From NCBI GenBank assembly GCA_963799065.1, contig CAWCVJ010000003.1:1054001-1118000 (forward strand): a stretch of 64,000 bases of DNA, given 5' to 3'. A program made the translations under genes and the position numbers. Source of the DNA: JAJPHW01 sp963799065 (GTDB taxonomy: Bacteria; Acidobacteriota; Terriglobia; Terriglobales; Acidobacteriaceae). A model generated the notes under the pieces. The model made no database searches. It was not told the origin of the DNA and saw only the letters and a list, made by a program, of their open reading frames with translations. Positions 18,055 to 26,869 of this stretch are shown one piece after another. Position 1 is the stretch's first letter; each line of letters begins with the position of its first letter.

Positions 18055-18350
18055 ACTTTCGCTCCGGTTTGACGTTGCGATGACTCCTGAATGCGAGCCA
18101 TTTCGGCGAGGATGGCCGCAGCTTCGTCTTCGAGGGAAGTTTTCATGGACTGATAGTCCTCTTCCGGAAACTTGCCGGCACGAAATTCGAAATTCAAATC
18201 GCGCAAATTTTCATAGACCGCGTCTTTGCGTTCCCGCAAATAAGAGAGCCGCGTGTTGAGCGGCCCTTGCGTCAGCGTGGCTGGCAGATAGAAAACGTAG
18301 ATGAGAACAGCGAGCGTGACCATGGCGCAAATGGCGATGACGGCGGTCAT
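18051..18350 (-). CDS. Small CcmI-like membrane protein of the ccm cluster
   Basis: 99 aa: one N-terminal membrane helix (residues 3-21), then a charged helical region (LNTRLSYLRERKDAVYENLRDLNFEFRAGKFPEEDYQSMK) that resembles the start of CcmI/CycH, where such a segment precedes TPR repeats that are missing here. ATG 18350 overlaps the stop of the upstream ccmH-like gene (ATGA) and its own stop overlaps the next start, so all four genes are translationally coupled. Confidence 0.75.
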   Translation of the reverse strand: MTAVIAICAMVTLAVLIYVFYLPATLTQGPLNTRLSYLRERKDAVYENLRDLNFEFRAGKFPEEDYQSMKTSLEDEAAAILAEMARIQESSQRQTGAKV

Positions 18351-18841
18351 AGTTCTGTATCCCTTTGCGCTTGATGTCGGAAGCGCTCCAGTTCTTCTCC
18401 GTGGGCGGGCAGTACGGCACCGGCTGGTAATAGCAGTGGTCGCGAACGCCAGTGGCGCACGATCACGATGACGCCGAAGATCCCGAGGATAAGCGCCGCG
18501 TAAGGCGTGATCCAGGCTACGCGGTTGAAGCCGGTGTTCGTTGGGGCGGCGATCACTGCGGTTCCGTACTTCTGCACGAACCACTGCAAGGTCAGGTCAT
18601 CGTTATCGCCGCGATCGACGGCTGCGACGAGTTCGCCGCGCATACGGTCAGAGTAGGTGCAGCCGACATGATTGCACTCCAACAGAATCTGATTGCAACC
18701 GCAGACGCACATCATGCGATGGCCCAAGTCGCTCACGCGCGCCGACTCGTCGCCCGCGCCTAGTGTGGCGAAGAGTGCAACCACTAGAAAGGCCGCGGAC
18801 GAAATCTGAAGCAAAAGTTTGGTGTCGAAAAGCTTGGACAT
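18347..18841 (-). CDS. ccmH: CcmH-family cytochrome c maturation thiol protein
   Basis: 164 aa. N-terminal membrane segment (11-28), an extracytoplasmic domain with HRMMCVCGCNQILLEC, then a C-terminal membrane segment (WITPYAALILGIFGVIVIVRH). In CcmH this domain presents haem-ligating cysteines of apocytochrome in reduced form through a C-x-x-C pair. Here the cysteines are spaced Cys45-x-Cys47-x-Cys49, an unusual spacing. ATG 18841 overlaps the stop of ccmF (TGATG). Confidence 0.85.
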   Translation of the reverse strand: MSKLFDTKLLLQISSAAFLVVALFATLGAGDESARVSDLGHRMMCVCGCNQILLECNHVGCTYSDRMRGELVAAVDRGDNDDLTLQWFVQKYGTAVIAAPTNTGFNRVAWITPYAALILGIFGVIVIVRHWRSRPLLLPAGAVLPAHGEELERFRHQAQRDTEL

Positions 18842-20859
18842 CAGTCTCCCGCACTCATCGGTTCGGCCCGTAGACGCGCAGGCGCTGTGACTGGCATCGG
18901 CACAGCGTTTGGAATCAGTGCCAGCACTGTGCCCACTAACATGATCCAGACGCCGACCCAAATCCACATCACGAGGGGATTGACGTGAACCTTGATGACG
19001 GGCCGACCCGTGTCTTGATTCTGGCCTTCGTACACGACGTATAAATCTTCAGCGGCTGTGGTTCGCATCGCCGGAATGGTGGAGGTCTGCTGGCTGGCTT
19101 TATAGAAACGACGCTCGGGCGTCAACGTGGCAATCTGTTTGCCGCCGCGGAAGATATCCATGACGGCCCACTCGCTGCCATAGTTGGGATTGTCATCTTG
19201 CGTATACGACTTGCACACCAGAGTGTACTTGCCGATGTTCATCTTGTCGCCGAATCCCATTTCCTGTTCTTTGTCCTGATTGAAGGCGGCTCCCGCAAAG
19301 CCGATCATGATCACGATGACGCCGAAGTGAACGATGTATCCGCCATAACGGCGCGTGTTGCGGTGCCCGAGATGAATGATCGACGCGAGTAGGTTCTGGC
19401 CGGTATGGCGCGCGATGACACGGCCGCCACGGACAAATTCCGAGATTACTGTGAGTGCAACCATGACGGAGAGCATGATCGTCATCAGCGAGTAGAAGTA
19501 AGATTCATCCTGCCAGGGCTTCATCCCAAATGCGATGAGAAGGATTCCGGTGGCGAGTGCTCCCAGCGCGGGGATGGTGAAGTTGCGGCGCAGGCTGGCG
19601 AGCGATGTTCTGCGCCAGGCTAGCAGCGGGCCGATCGCGGTGAGCAGAAGGAGACACAGCGCAACCGGAATGTTGACGCGATTGAAAAATGGAGCGCCTA
19701 CCGTGACCTTGGTGCCGTTCACCCACTCTGAAATTTTCGGAAACAGAGTTCCCCAGAGCACGGTGAAGCAGGCCACTAGCAGCAGCAGATTGTTGAACAA
19801 GAAACTGGACTCGCGCGACACCAACGATTCCAGTTTGTGTTCGCTGCGCAGGTGCGCGTGATTCTTGACGTAGAGCAAAAGGCAGGTGGAAAAAATAATG
19901 ATCAAGAATCCGACGAACCAGTCGCCGATCGAGGACTGAGCGAAGGCGTGCACGGAACTGACGAGGCCGCTACGCGTCAGCATGGTGCCGAAGATCGACA
20001 GCATGAAAGTGGAGAAGATTAACCAGATATTCCACGTCTTCAACATGCCGCGCTTTTCCTGCATCATGACCGAGTGCAGGAATGCAGTTCCGGTGAGCCA
20101 TGGCATCAGCGACGCGTTTTCGACGGGATCCCATCCCCAATATCCGCCCCAGCCGAGCACGGAGTAAGCCCAATGCGCGCCCAGAAAAATTCCGCAGGTT
20201 AGAAAGCCCCACGTCACCATGGTCCAGCGGCGGGTGATGTGAATCCACTTTTCTCCGGGATAGCGCATAGCGAGCGCGCCGACCGCGAAGGCGAAGGGCA
20301 CGGTAAATCCCACGTAGCCGAGGTAAAGCATCGGGGGATGGATCACCATCTCGGGATATTGCAGCAGAGGATTGAGTCCTGCGCCATCGGCGGCGAGGGA
20401 GCCTTGCATGACCGCAAAGGGGTGGGCGGCAAAATTCAGCAGCAGCAAAAAGAAAGTCTGCACGGCCGCGATCACGACCGACGCGTAGGCAAACAGCTTC
20501 ATGTCGGTCTTGTGGCGAAGCCGCAAGACCAGCCCGTAGGCCGACAATAACAGTGACCAGAAGAGCAGCGAACCCTCTTGTCCTGACCAAAGCGTGGCGA
20601 ACTTATAGGGGCCGGGGAGATCGCGATTGCTGTGGTGGTAAATGTAGGCGATCGAAAAATCGTTGCCGAAGGCGCTGATGACTAAAACGAGCGCGGCAAG
20701 GAACACGACCGCGAACGACGCGATGCCCGCGCGGCGGGCGGTTTCGCCGAGGCGTCCCGATTGCTGAGAGTTCAGCAGGAGGGCGAACAGTCCAGCAATA
20801 AACGAGTAGACGGTGAGAGCCAGCGCTAAGAGAAGAGCGAAGCTGCCTATTTGGGACAT
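18841..20859 (-). CDS. ccmF: CcmF/NrfE haem lyase subunit
   Basis: 672-aa polytopic membrane protein that ligates haem to apocytochrome c. About 14-15 membrane helices. The WWD haem-handling motif is seen as GYWGWDPVENASLMPWL, with flanking conserved His in TRRWTMVTWGFL and PPMLYLGYVGF. It is first gene of a four-gene coupled operon (ccmF, ccmH, CcmI-like, regulatory-like protein). No ccmABCDE lies in the window, so the rest of the System I set must be elsewhere. Confidence 0.93.
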   Translation of the reverse strand: MSQIGSFALLLALALTVYSFIAGLFALLLNSQQSGRLGETARRAGIASFAVVFLAALVLVISAFGNDFSIAYIYHHSNRDLPGPYKFATLWSGQEGSLLFWSLLLSAYGLVLRLRHKTDMKLFAYASVVIAAVQTFFLLLLNFAAHPFAVMQGSLAADGAGLNPLLQYPEMVIHPPMLYLGYVGFTVPFAFAVGALAMRYPGEKWIHITRRWTMVTWGFLTCGIFLGAHWAYSVLGWGGYWGWDPVENASLMPWLTGTAFLHSVMMQEKRGMLKTWNIWLIFSTFMLSIFGTMLTRSGLVSSVHAFAQSSIGDWFVGFLIIIFSTCLLLYVKNHAHLRSEHKLESLVSRESSFLFNNLLLLVACFTVLWGTLFPKISEWVNGTKVTVGAPFFNRVNIPVALCLLLLTAIGPLLAWRRTSLASLRRNFTIPALGALATGILLIAFGMKPWQDESYFYSLMTIMLSVMVALTVISEFVRGGRVIARHTGQNLLASIIHLGHRNTRRYGGYIVHFGVIVIMIGFAGAAFNQDKEQEMGFGDKMNIGKYTLVCKSYTQDDNPNYGSEWAVMDIFRGGKQIATLTPERRFYKASQQTSTIPAMRTTAAEDLYVVYEGQNQDTGRPVIKVHVNPLVMWIWVGVWIMLVGTVLALIPNAVPMPVTAPARLRAEPMSAGD

Positions 20860-21010
20860 TTAGGAACCAACGCCCATTTTTTCAGAAAGCTGAGGAGTAG
20901 GCAAACCGGGCGCACGGAAATCGCTCCCGGTTTTGCCGTATACTCTGCGAAATGTGGGGAACGGCGCCCGGAATTTGAATCTCAGGCAATCATCCGCGAG
21001 AGGCGATTTC

Positions 21011-21367
21011 CTAAGCCGAGGCGCTCTGGCTTTGCTGATGTGGCTGTAACGCCGCCTTCACTTCTTGCTCGGCACGCAGCCAGTCTTCATTTTCAAAGCC
21101 CGGGACGCGTCCGCGCTGCTCGTAGAGTTCGTAAGCCCGCGCCTGAATCGCCGCTTGAACATCGGTGAGTAGCTCGGTGGCCGGAATTTCAGCACTCTTT
21201 TTGCTCGTAGCGGCATTCTCGAAGCCTGAAGACGCCGGCGCCGCATTCAAATTCTTGTCGATTGGAATAACCTGGGGGTTAGCTTGCTTCTCTACAGGCG
21301 CAGATTGGGTCACGTTAGGCTTCTGCGATTTTGCGCCCGAACTGCGGGGGGATTTTTCTTTTGCCAT
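21011..21367 (-). CDS. DUF2934-domain protein
   Basis: 118 aa. A low-complexity, charged N-terminal half (residues 1-65) precedes the DUF2934 motif AIQARAYELYEQRGRVPGFE-like followed by DWLRAEQEV at about 72-105. The family is common in Acidobacteria and has no known function; the domain looks like a short helical hairpin. GAGGAG precedes the ATG by seven bases. It is divergent from recG. Confidence 0.85.
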   Translation of the reverse strand: MAKEKSPRSSGAKSQKPNVTQSAPVEKQANPQVIPIDKNLNAAPASSGFENAATSKKSAEIPATELLTDVQAAIQARAYELYEQRGRVPGFENEDWLRAEQEVKAALQPHQQSQSASA

Positions 21368-21532
21368 TTTGTTGCTCCTCGAAAGATGGTAAGTTGACAG
21401 CCAAGTAATGCTCCCCGAAATTCCCGGGTGAATGATTCACTTTTCTTTTTCCTTAGATGACAATACGCCCACCTCAGGCTCCAGAGACAAGAGAAAATAA
21501 TGTGAGCGAATCCCGACTGTAAAGGCGGCGGT

Positions 21533-23707
21533 TTGGGCCTGCTACCATCGCTGGAGATGCTCGAAGCCAGCACCCCCGTGCAGTACCTCAAAGGAATTGG
21601 CCCTAAGTTGGCTGAAGTGCTGGCGTCAAAAGACATCCGCACGGTCGACGATCTGCTGCACTACCTTCCTTTTCGTTATGAAGATCGCCTAAACCCTCGC
21701 GGCATCGCTGAACTTCGCCCCGGGGAGATGGCCACCGTGATTGCGGAAGTCAGAACATCGGCGCTATTTCGCACTCGCCGCATGCCGATTTTCGAAATGA
21801 CCGCAGGCCAGGGGCGAGCGCGCCTGAAGTGCATTTGGTTCAACGCCACATACATGAAAGACCGTTTCCAGCCCGGGCAAATGGTCGCGCTCTACGGCAA
21901 GGTCGAAGCTGGGCGCAACGGAGAACTGCAATTGATGCAGCCCCAGGTCGAAGTGCTGTCCGAAGAAGGCGAGCCAGCGGAGGCCGGCGCGAACCTGAAC
22001 ACAAGCCTCGAAGTAGGACGCATCGTTCCCATCTATGAGTCTGCCGGCGCGGGGCGGCTGACCTCGCGCTGGTTTCGACGGGTAATTCATGCGACCTTGC
22101 AAAGCCTTCCCCTGGAGCAGGGCGATCCCATCCCGTTGATCGTTCGGCAACGGCTGTCTCTCATTCCGTCGCGCGAAGCCCTGCAACGAGTGCATTGGCC
22201 GGAGGCGGGTGAGAGTTTTCAAGACTTGCAATCCTTCCGCACTCCGGCACATGTTCGGCTGATATTCGAAGAATTGTTCTTCATCGAACTTGGGCTGGAA
22301 CTTAAGCGGCGCGAGCAGCGGGCGCAAACTGGGGTTACATTTCAACTCAATGATGCCGCCCGTTCCGCGATCAAGAAAATTCTTCCGTTTCATCCCACGG
22401 CTGCGCAGAAAAAAGTCCTCAAAGAAATCGCGGCGGACATGGCCAAGCCCAGCCCGATGCGGCGTTTGCTGCAAGGCGACGTTGGATCGGGAAAGACCAT
22501 CGTTGCCTTCGAGGCGGCGATCATCGCGATGGAAAACGGGTGCCAAGTTGCGCTCATGGCGCCGACCGAGATCCTCGCGCAGCAACATTATTTTTCCGCG
22601 CGCCGAATCCTCGAGGCCGCGGGATATCGCATCGTTCTACTGACCGGCTCGCTCGAACAAGACCGTAAACGCGAAATTCGTCGCCACATCGCGCAAGGCG
22701 GCGCGCAACTGGTGATCGGAACCCATGCCCTGATCGAACAGAAGGTTGAGTTCGCGAAACTCGGCCTGGTGATTGTGGACGAACAACACCGCTTCGGTGT
22801 ATTGCAACGCTTCAAACTAATGAGCAAAAGCGGCACTCCGACACAGGCCGTTCCGGAGCCTGACGTATTGGTGATGACTGCGACGCCCATCCCGCGCACC
22901 CTCGCGCTCACGCTCTACGGCGATCTCGATCTCAGTGTCATCGACGAGCTTCCGCCGGGGCGCACGCCCATCATTACCCGCCGCATCACCGACGATGAAA
23001 GCGAAAAAGTTTGGCAGTTCGTCCGCAAGCAGGTTGGGGAAGGCCATCAGGCGTACATCGTCTATCCCGTGATAGAAGACAACGAAGAGTCGGAGCTCAA
23101 AGCTGCGATGAAAATGTATCGACAGCTCAGCGACCGAACGTTTTCCGATCTCAAAGTCGGATTGCTGCATGGCCGCATGGACTCCGAACCTAAAGAGCAG
23201 GTGATGCGCATGTTCCAAAAGGGTGAATTGCAGATACTCGTTGCTACGACGGTGATCGAGGTCGGGGTCGATGTGCCCAATGCCACCGTTATGGTCATCG
23301 AACATGCGGAGCGCTTTGGCCTTGCGCAGCTGCATCAGTTGCGCGGACGCATCGGCCGTGGGGCGGCGAAATCGTACTGCGTGTTGATGACGGGAGGCAA
23401 GATTTCCGAGGACGGTGAGCGCCGTCTCGATGCCATGGTGCGTACCTGCGACGGATTCGAAATCGCCGAACTCGATCTCGAACTGCGCGGTCCGGGCGAA
23501 TTTTTCGGAACCAAACAAGCCGGGATCCCAGGGTTTCAGGTGGCCAATATCATGCGCGACCGCGACCTGCTGGAAGTGGCGAAGCGCGAGGCGGCCGCGG
23601 TGCTCGCCGGGCCGAACCATGAAGTCTCGCAAGCCGAAATCGATCGCGCCCTCCGCCACATGCGCGCGCGCTGGCATAAATCCTACGGATTGGTGGAAGT
23701 CGGATAG
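21533..23707 (+). CDS. recG: ATP-dependent DNA helicase RecG
   Basis: 724-aa branch-migration helicase that remodels stalled forks and Holliday junctions. N-terminal wedge/OB domain (PVQYLKGIGPKLAEVL, about 15-180), Walker A GDVGSGKT at about 318-325, motif II IVDEQHRFG (a DEQH box), motif III TATPIPRTLALTLYGDL, and motif VI QLRGRIGRG. The C-terminal RecG region RGPGEFFGTKQAG is intact. TTG at 21533 gives the annotated length; ATG 21557 (MLEASTP) is also plausible but has the GGAG too close. Confidence 0.95.
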   Translation: MGLLPSLEMLEASTPVQYLKGIGPKLAEVLASKDIRTVDDLLHYLPFRYEDRLNPRGIAELRPGEMATVIAEVRTSALFRTRRMPIFEMTAGQGRARLKCIWFNATYMKDRFQPGQMVALYGKVEAGRNGELQLMQPQVEVLSEEGEPAEAGANLNTSLEVGRIVPIYESAGAGRLTSRWFRRVIHATLQSLPLEQGDPIPLIVRQRLSLIPSREALQRVHWPEAGESFQDLQSFRTPAHVRLIFEELFFIELGLELKRREQRAQTGVTFQLNDAARSAIKKILPFHPTAAQKKVLKEIAADMAKPSPMRRLLQGDVGSGKTIVAFEAAIIAMENGCQVALMAPTEILAQQHYFSARRILEAAGYRIVLLTGSLEQDRKREIRRHIAQGGAQLVIGTHALIEQKVEFAKLGLVIVDEQHRFGVLQRFKLMSKSGTPTQAVPEPDVLVMTATPIPRTLALTLYGDLDLSVIDELPPGRTPIITRRITDDESEKVWQFVRKQVGEGHQAYIVYPVIEDNEESELKAAMKMYRQLSDRTFSDLKVGLLHGRMDSEPKEQVMRMFQKGELQILVATTVIEVGVDVPNATVMVIEHAERFGLAQLHQLRGRIGRGAAKSYCVLMTGGKISEDGERRLDAMVRTCDGFEIAELDLELRGPGEFFGTKQAGIPGFQVANIMRDRDLLEVAKREAAAVLAGPNHEVSQAEIDRALRHMRARWHKSYGLVEVG

Positions 23708-23826
23708 GTCGAGTGGGGATAAGAAAAAGTCCTCTGGGTTTGAGAGTTTTGAAATCCTTAAACACGAGAACAAAGAGGTTGCACACAGAGTACGGGGTCC
23801 AGCTTACAAAAGTGGCATAATCTCGC

Positions 23827-25254
23827 TTGGTGGTTTCCTCTTCCCAATCCGCTCTTTATCGCAAGCTGCCCGCAGTAAACGAGGTGTTGCGCGACCCGGA
23901 GATCGCCAGCCTCATCGAGCAACAGGGTCTGGCTTCCGTCACAGACGCCGCGCGAAAGGTGTTGGAGCGGCTCCGAACTGAGATCTCGGAGGCGCGTCTG
24001 CATGCCGACGGACTGGCGCTTGCGCTGGAGGGGCTTTCCGCAGCGATCGAGCGGGAGGTCGATCAGGCGTCGACCTATTCGCTGCAAGCGGCGATTAATG
24101 CCACCGGCGTCATCCTGCACACGAACCTGGGGCGCGCTCCGCTGTCGCAGGATGCGTTGTCTCACATCCAGGAAACCGCAGGCAGCTATTCCAACCTGGA
24201 ATTTGATCTTACCAATGGCCGTCGCAGCCGTCGCGATCTGCACGTGGAGCGGCTTTTTCGCAGCCTGCTGCCACGAGGCGAATCCTACGCGGTGAGTACG
24301 ATTGTCGTGAACAACAACGCAGCCGCGGTTCTGCTTGGGTTGAACACGTTGGCGGAAGGTGGCGAAGCCATCGTCTCGCGCGGCGAGCTGGTGGAGATTG
24401 GCGGCTCGTTTCGCATTCCCGATGTGATGGCGAAGTCGCTGGTCACGCTGCGCGAAGTGGGTACGACGAATCGCACCCGCATTTTCGATTACGAACGTGC
24501 CATCAACCCAAACACGAAGCTGCTGCTGCGCGTGCATCGCTCCAATTTTGAGATGACTGGATTCACCGAGCAGCCTAGTCTCGAGGCGCTTGTGGAATTG
24601 TCTCGCGCGAAAAATATTCCTCTGATGGAAGACCTTGGCGGAGGAGCGTTATTCGATCTGCGCAGCGTCGGCGTCGGGGATGAGCCGGGTGTCCTGGACA
24701 GCCTTCGCGTCGGCGTCGACATCGTGGCTTATAGCGGCGACAAATTGCTGGGCGGTCCGCAGGCGGGCATGTTAAGCGGCCGCGAAGATTTGATTGCGCG
24801 CATGCGGTCCAACCCCTTGTTTCGCGCTCTGCGCGTGGACAAGCTTACCTATGCCGCGCTGGAGGCTACGCTCCTGGCGTATGTTCGCAAAGAATACGGA
24901 ACGATTCCGACGTTGCGCATGATGCAGATGTCGTCCGGCGAAATTGGCGCTCGCGCGGAAGCGATGGTTTCGCGTCTAACGTCCGCCGCGCTGCGCACGG
25001 AGACGATACACGGCGAATCCCTCGTGGGTGGCGGCGCGGCGCCCTCCGCAACCTTGCCCACTCGTTTGATTGCGCTCTCCTCGGCCTCACTCACGGCGGA
25101 CCAACTCTCGAGCCGGTTGCGATCATGTCACCCGCCGATCGTTGCCCGGGTGGAAGACGAGCGGGTCCTGATCGACCTACGCACCGTTCTGCCGGAACAG
25201 GATTCGTTGCTTTTGGGGGCGCTGCTTTCCCTGGCTCAAGGGGAAGCCCGATGA
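23827..25254 (+). CDS. selA: L-seryl-tRNA(Sec) selenium transferase
   Basis: 475-aa PLP enzyme that converts seryl-tRNA(Sec) to selenocysteyl-tRNA(Sec) using selenophosphate. It has the N-terminal LYRKLPAVNEVL region that binds tRNA(Sec), INATGVILHTNLGRAPLS, and the PLP lysine in YSGDKLLGGPQAG (Lys306). Full length for bacterial SelA. TTG at 23827 is used with no clear ribosome-binding site. The gene overlaps acpS (ATGA). No selB, selD or tRNA(Sec) is in the window, and I see no in-frame UGA in the neighbouring genes. Confidence 0.93.
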   Translation: MVVSSSQSALYRKLPAVNEVLRDPEIASLIEQQGLASVTDAARKVLERLRTEISEARLHADGLALALEGLSAAIEREVDQASTYSLQAAINATGVILHTNLGRAPLSQDALSHIQETAGSYSNLEFDLTNGRRSRRDLHVERLFRSLLPRGESYAVSTIVVNNNAAAVLLGLNTLAEGGEAIVSRGELVEIGGSFRIPDVMAKSLVTLREVGTTNRTRIFDYERAINPNTKLLLRVHRSNFEMTGFTEQPSLEALVELSRAKNIPLMEDLGGGALFDLRSVGVGDEPGVLDSLRVGVDIVAYSGDKLLGGPQAGMLSGREDLIARMRSNPLFRALRVDKLTYAALEATLLAYVRKEYGTIPTLRMMQMSSGEIGARAEAMVSRLTSAALRTETIHGESLVGGGAAPSATLPTRLIALSSASLTADQLSSRLRSCHPPIVARVEDERVLIDLRTVLPEQDSLLLGALLSLAQGEAR

Positions 25255-25628
25255 TCGTAGGTACGGGTATCGACATCGCAGAAGTAGATCGCATCGCCGA
25301 ATCCATTAGACGCTTTGGCGCACGCTTCCTGCAACGCATCTACACGGAAGGCGAAATTCGTTACTGTGAATCGAAGGCCAATCGCTTCGAACGCTATGCC
25401 GCACGATTCGCGGCAAAAGAAGCGGCCATGAAAGCCCTCGGCACGGGATGGAATCACGGTGTGCGGTGGCGTGACATCGAAGTTACCCGCAAGCCTGGCG
25501 GACGGCCCACGCTGGTTTTTCATGGCAAAGCGGCGGAGTTTGCCGCGCGATTGGGCGCCACAAATATTGCTCTTTCCCTGACGCATACGGTTGCCCAGGC
25601 AATGGCACAAGTCATCCTCGAAAGCTGA
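25251..25628 (+). CDS. acpS: Holo-[acyl-carrier-protein] synthase
   Basis: 125-aa phosphopantetheinyl transferase that arms acyl carrier protein. Motifs GTGIDIAEVDR at residues 4-14 and FAAKEAAMKALGTG at about 60, with the metal-binding Asp and Glu, are diagnostic. ATG 25251 overlaps the last codon of selA (ATGA), so it is co-translated. The two ACPs it would modify lie about 6 kb away. Confidence 0.95.
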   Translation: MIVGTGIDIAEVDRIAESIRRFGARFLQRIYTEGEIRYCESKANRFERYAARFAAKEAAMKALGTGWNHGVRWRDIEVTRKPGGRPTLVFHGKAAEFAARLGATNIALSLTHTVAQAMAQVILES

Positions 25629-25743
25629 ATCGTGGCGCGTTGTCGACGCGTCTAAGAACCCCTATCCGCTCTGTTATGATTCAGTCAAATTCAAGGGCCG
25701 GTGAATCGAAGGAGTCTTGCGATGGCGTTTTGCGGGAGACCAT

Positions 25744-26823
25744 GTGCCTAGCCAAAAGGAACTGAAGTGGTCACAACTCAAAGTCGGCTTGACCGTGCTC
25801 TTCGCCAGCATCACGCTGGGCATTCTCATCCTTCTGATCAGCGGGACCGGCGGCCCGTTTACTCGAAAGATTCTGTTGCGGTCGTATTTCGACAATGCCG
25901 GCGGGATGCGACCGGGCGCGCCCGTACGCCTCGAAGGCGTGGACATCGGCAATGTCAAGGCGATTCGGATCGTCAACGACGCGCGGCATCGCGCGACCCC
26001 GGTCGAAGTCACGATCAAAGTTAGCACCGAATACATGGACAGTCTGCGTCGCGACTCCGTCACTTCGCTGGCTACGGCGGGAGTCTTGGGCGAAACCTTC
26101 ATCGACATCAACAGTTCCAACGCCACCGGCCCCATCGTTCATAATGGCGATGAATTGGCCACCCGCGATACTCCCGACATTCAGGATGTGGTGCGCGCCA
26201 GTCAAGGCACTTTGCAGAACCTGGATTCCCTTGTGAAGCGCCTGGATCGGATCGTCGCTTTTGTCGAAAGTGGACAGGGCTCGATCGGCAAAGTCATCTA
26301 CGACCCAGGTCTCTACAATCGGCTGAATGAAGCCGTGACCCAGGTGCAGGGGCTGGTCGCTCAAGTGAGTTCCGGCAAGGGCAGCATTGGCAGGCTATTC
26401 GTCGACGACGAACTCTACAACAAAGCCAACGCCACCATCGATAAATTGAATGGAGTGATCGACGATCTGAACGCCGGCAAAGGCACGGCAGGGAAGCTCT
26501 TCAAGGATCCGAGTCTTTACAACAACGCAAACGCAGCCGTGGCCAACGTCAAGACTCTTACCGACGATATCAATGCCGGTAAAGGAACGCTGGGTAAACT
26601 GACGCGCGATCAGGAATTCGCCGACAAGTTGCAGAACACGATCAGCAAGCTGTCCGAGATCACGACACGGCTCAATGCGGGTGAGGGAACCGCGGGTAAG
26701 TTCCTGAAGGATCCGGCATTGTATGACAACTCCAACGGCTTGCTGACCGAGACCCAGCAACTGATCAAGGCCATTCGCGAGAATCCTAAGAAGTATTTGA
26801 CGATTCGGGTGAAGGTGTTTTAG
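25744..26823 (+). CDS. MCE/MlaD-family lipid-transport protein
   Basis: 359 aa. N-terminal membrane anchor (residues 9-33), then the MCE domain (YFDNAGGMRPGAPVRLEGVDIGNVKAI) that forms periplasmic rings for phospholipid transport. The C-terminal two-thirds consists of about five repeats of 37-44 residues built on G(Q/K)G(S/T)xGK(L/V)xxDxxLYN, probably a helical barrel. GTG 25744 is chosen because GGGAG lies six bases ahead and it puts the anchor at the N-terminus; TTG 25717 is an alternative. No adjacent permease or ATPase gene. Confidence 0.85.
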   Translation: MPSQKELKWSQLKVGLTVLFASITLGILILLISGTGGPFTRKILLRSYFDNAGGMRPGAPVRLEGVDIGNVKAIRIVNDARHRATPVEVTIKVSTEYMDSLRRDSVTSLATAGVLGETFIDINSSNATGPIVHNGDELATRDTPDIQDVVRASQGTLQNLDSLVKRLDRIVAFVESGQGSIGKVIYDPGLYNRLNEAVTQVQGLVAQVSSGKGSIGRLFVDDELYNKANATIDKLNGVIDDLNAGKGTAGKLFKDPSLYNNANAAVANVKTLTDDINAGKGTLGKLTRDQEFADKLQNTISKLSEITTRLNAGEGTAGKFLKDPALYDNSNGLLTETQQLIKAIRENPKKYLTIRVKVF

Positions 26824-26869
26824 GCGACTCTTCGCGTACTGCCCGAGCGGGGTACACTCGCGCCTGCAT

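Noticed and set aside
22817..23773. Long minus-strand frame (318 aa) opposite recG
   Set aside because: Antisense to a well-supported helicase; no recognisable motif.
23827..25254. Selenoprotein gene beside selA
   Set aside because: No in-frame UGA with continuing similarity was seen in neighbours.
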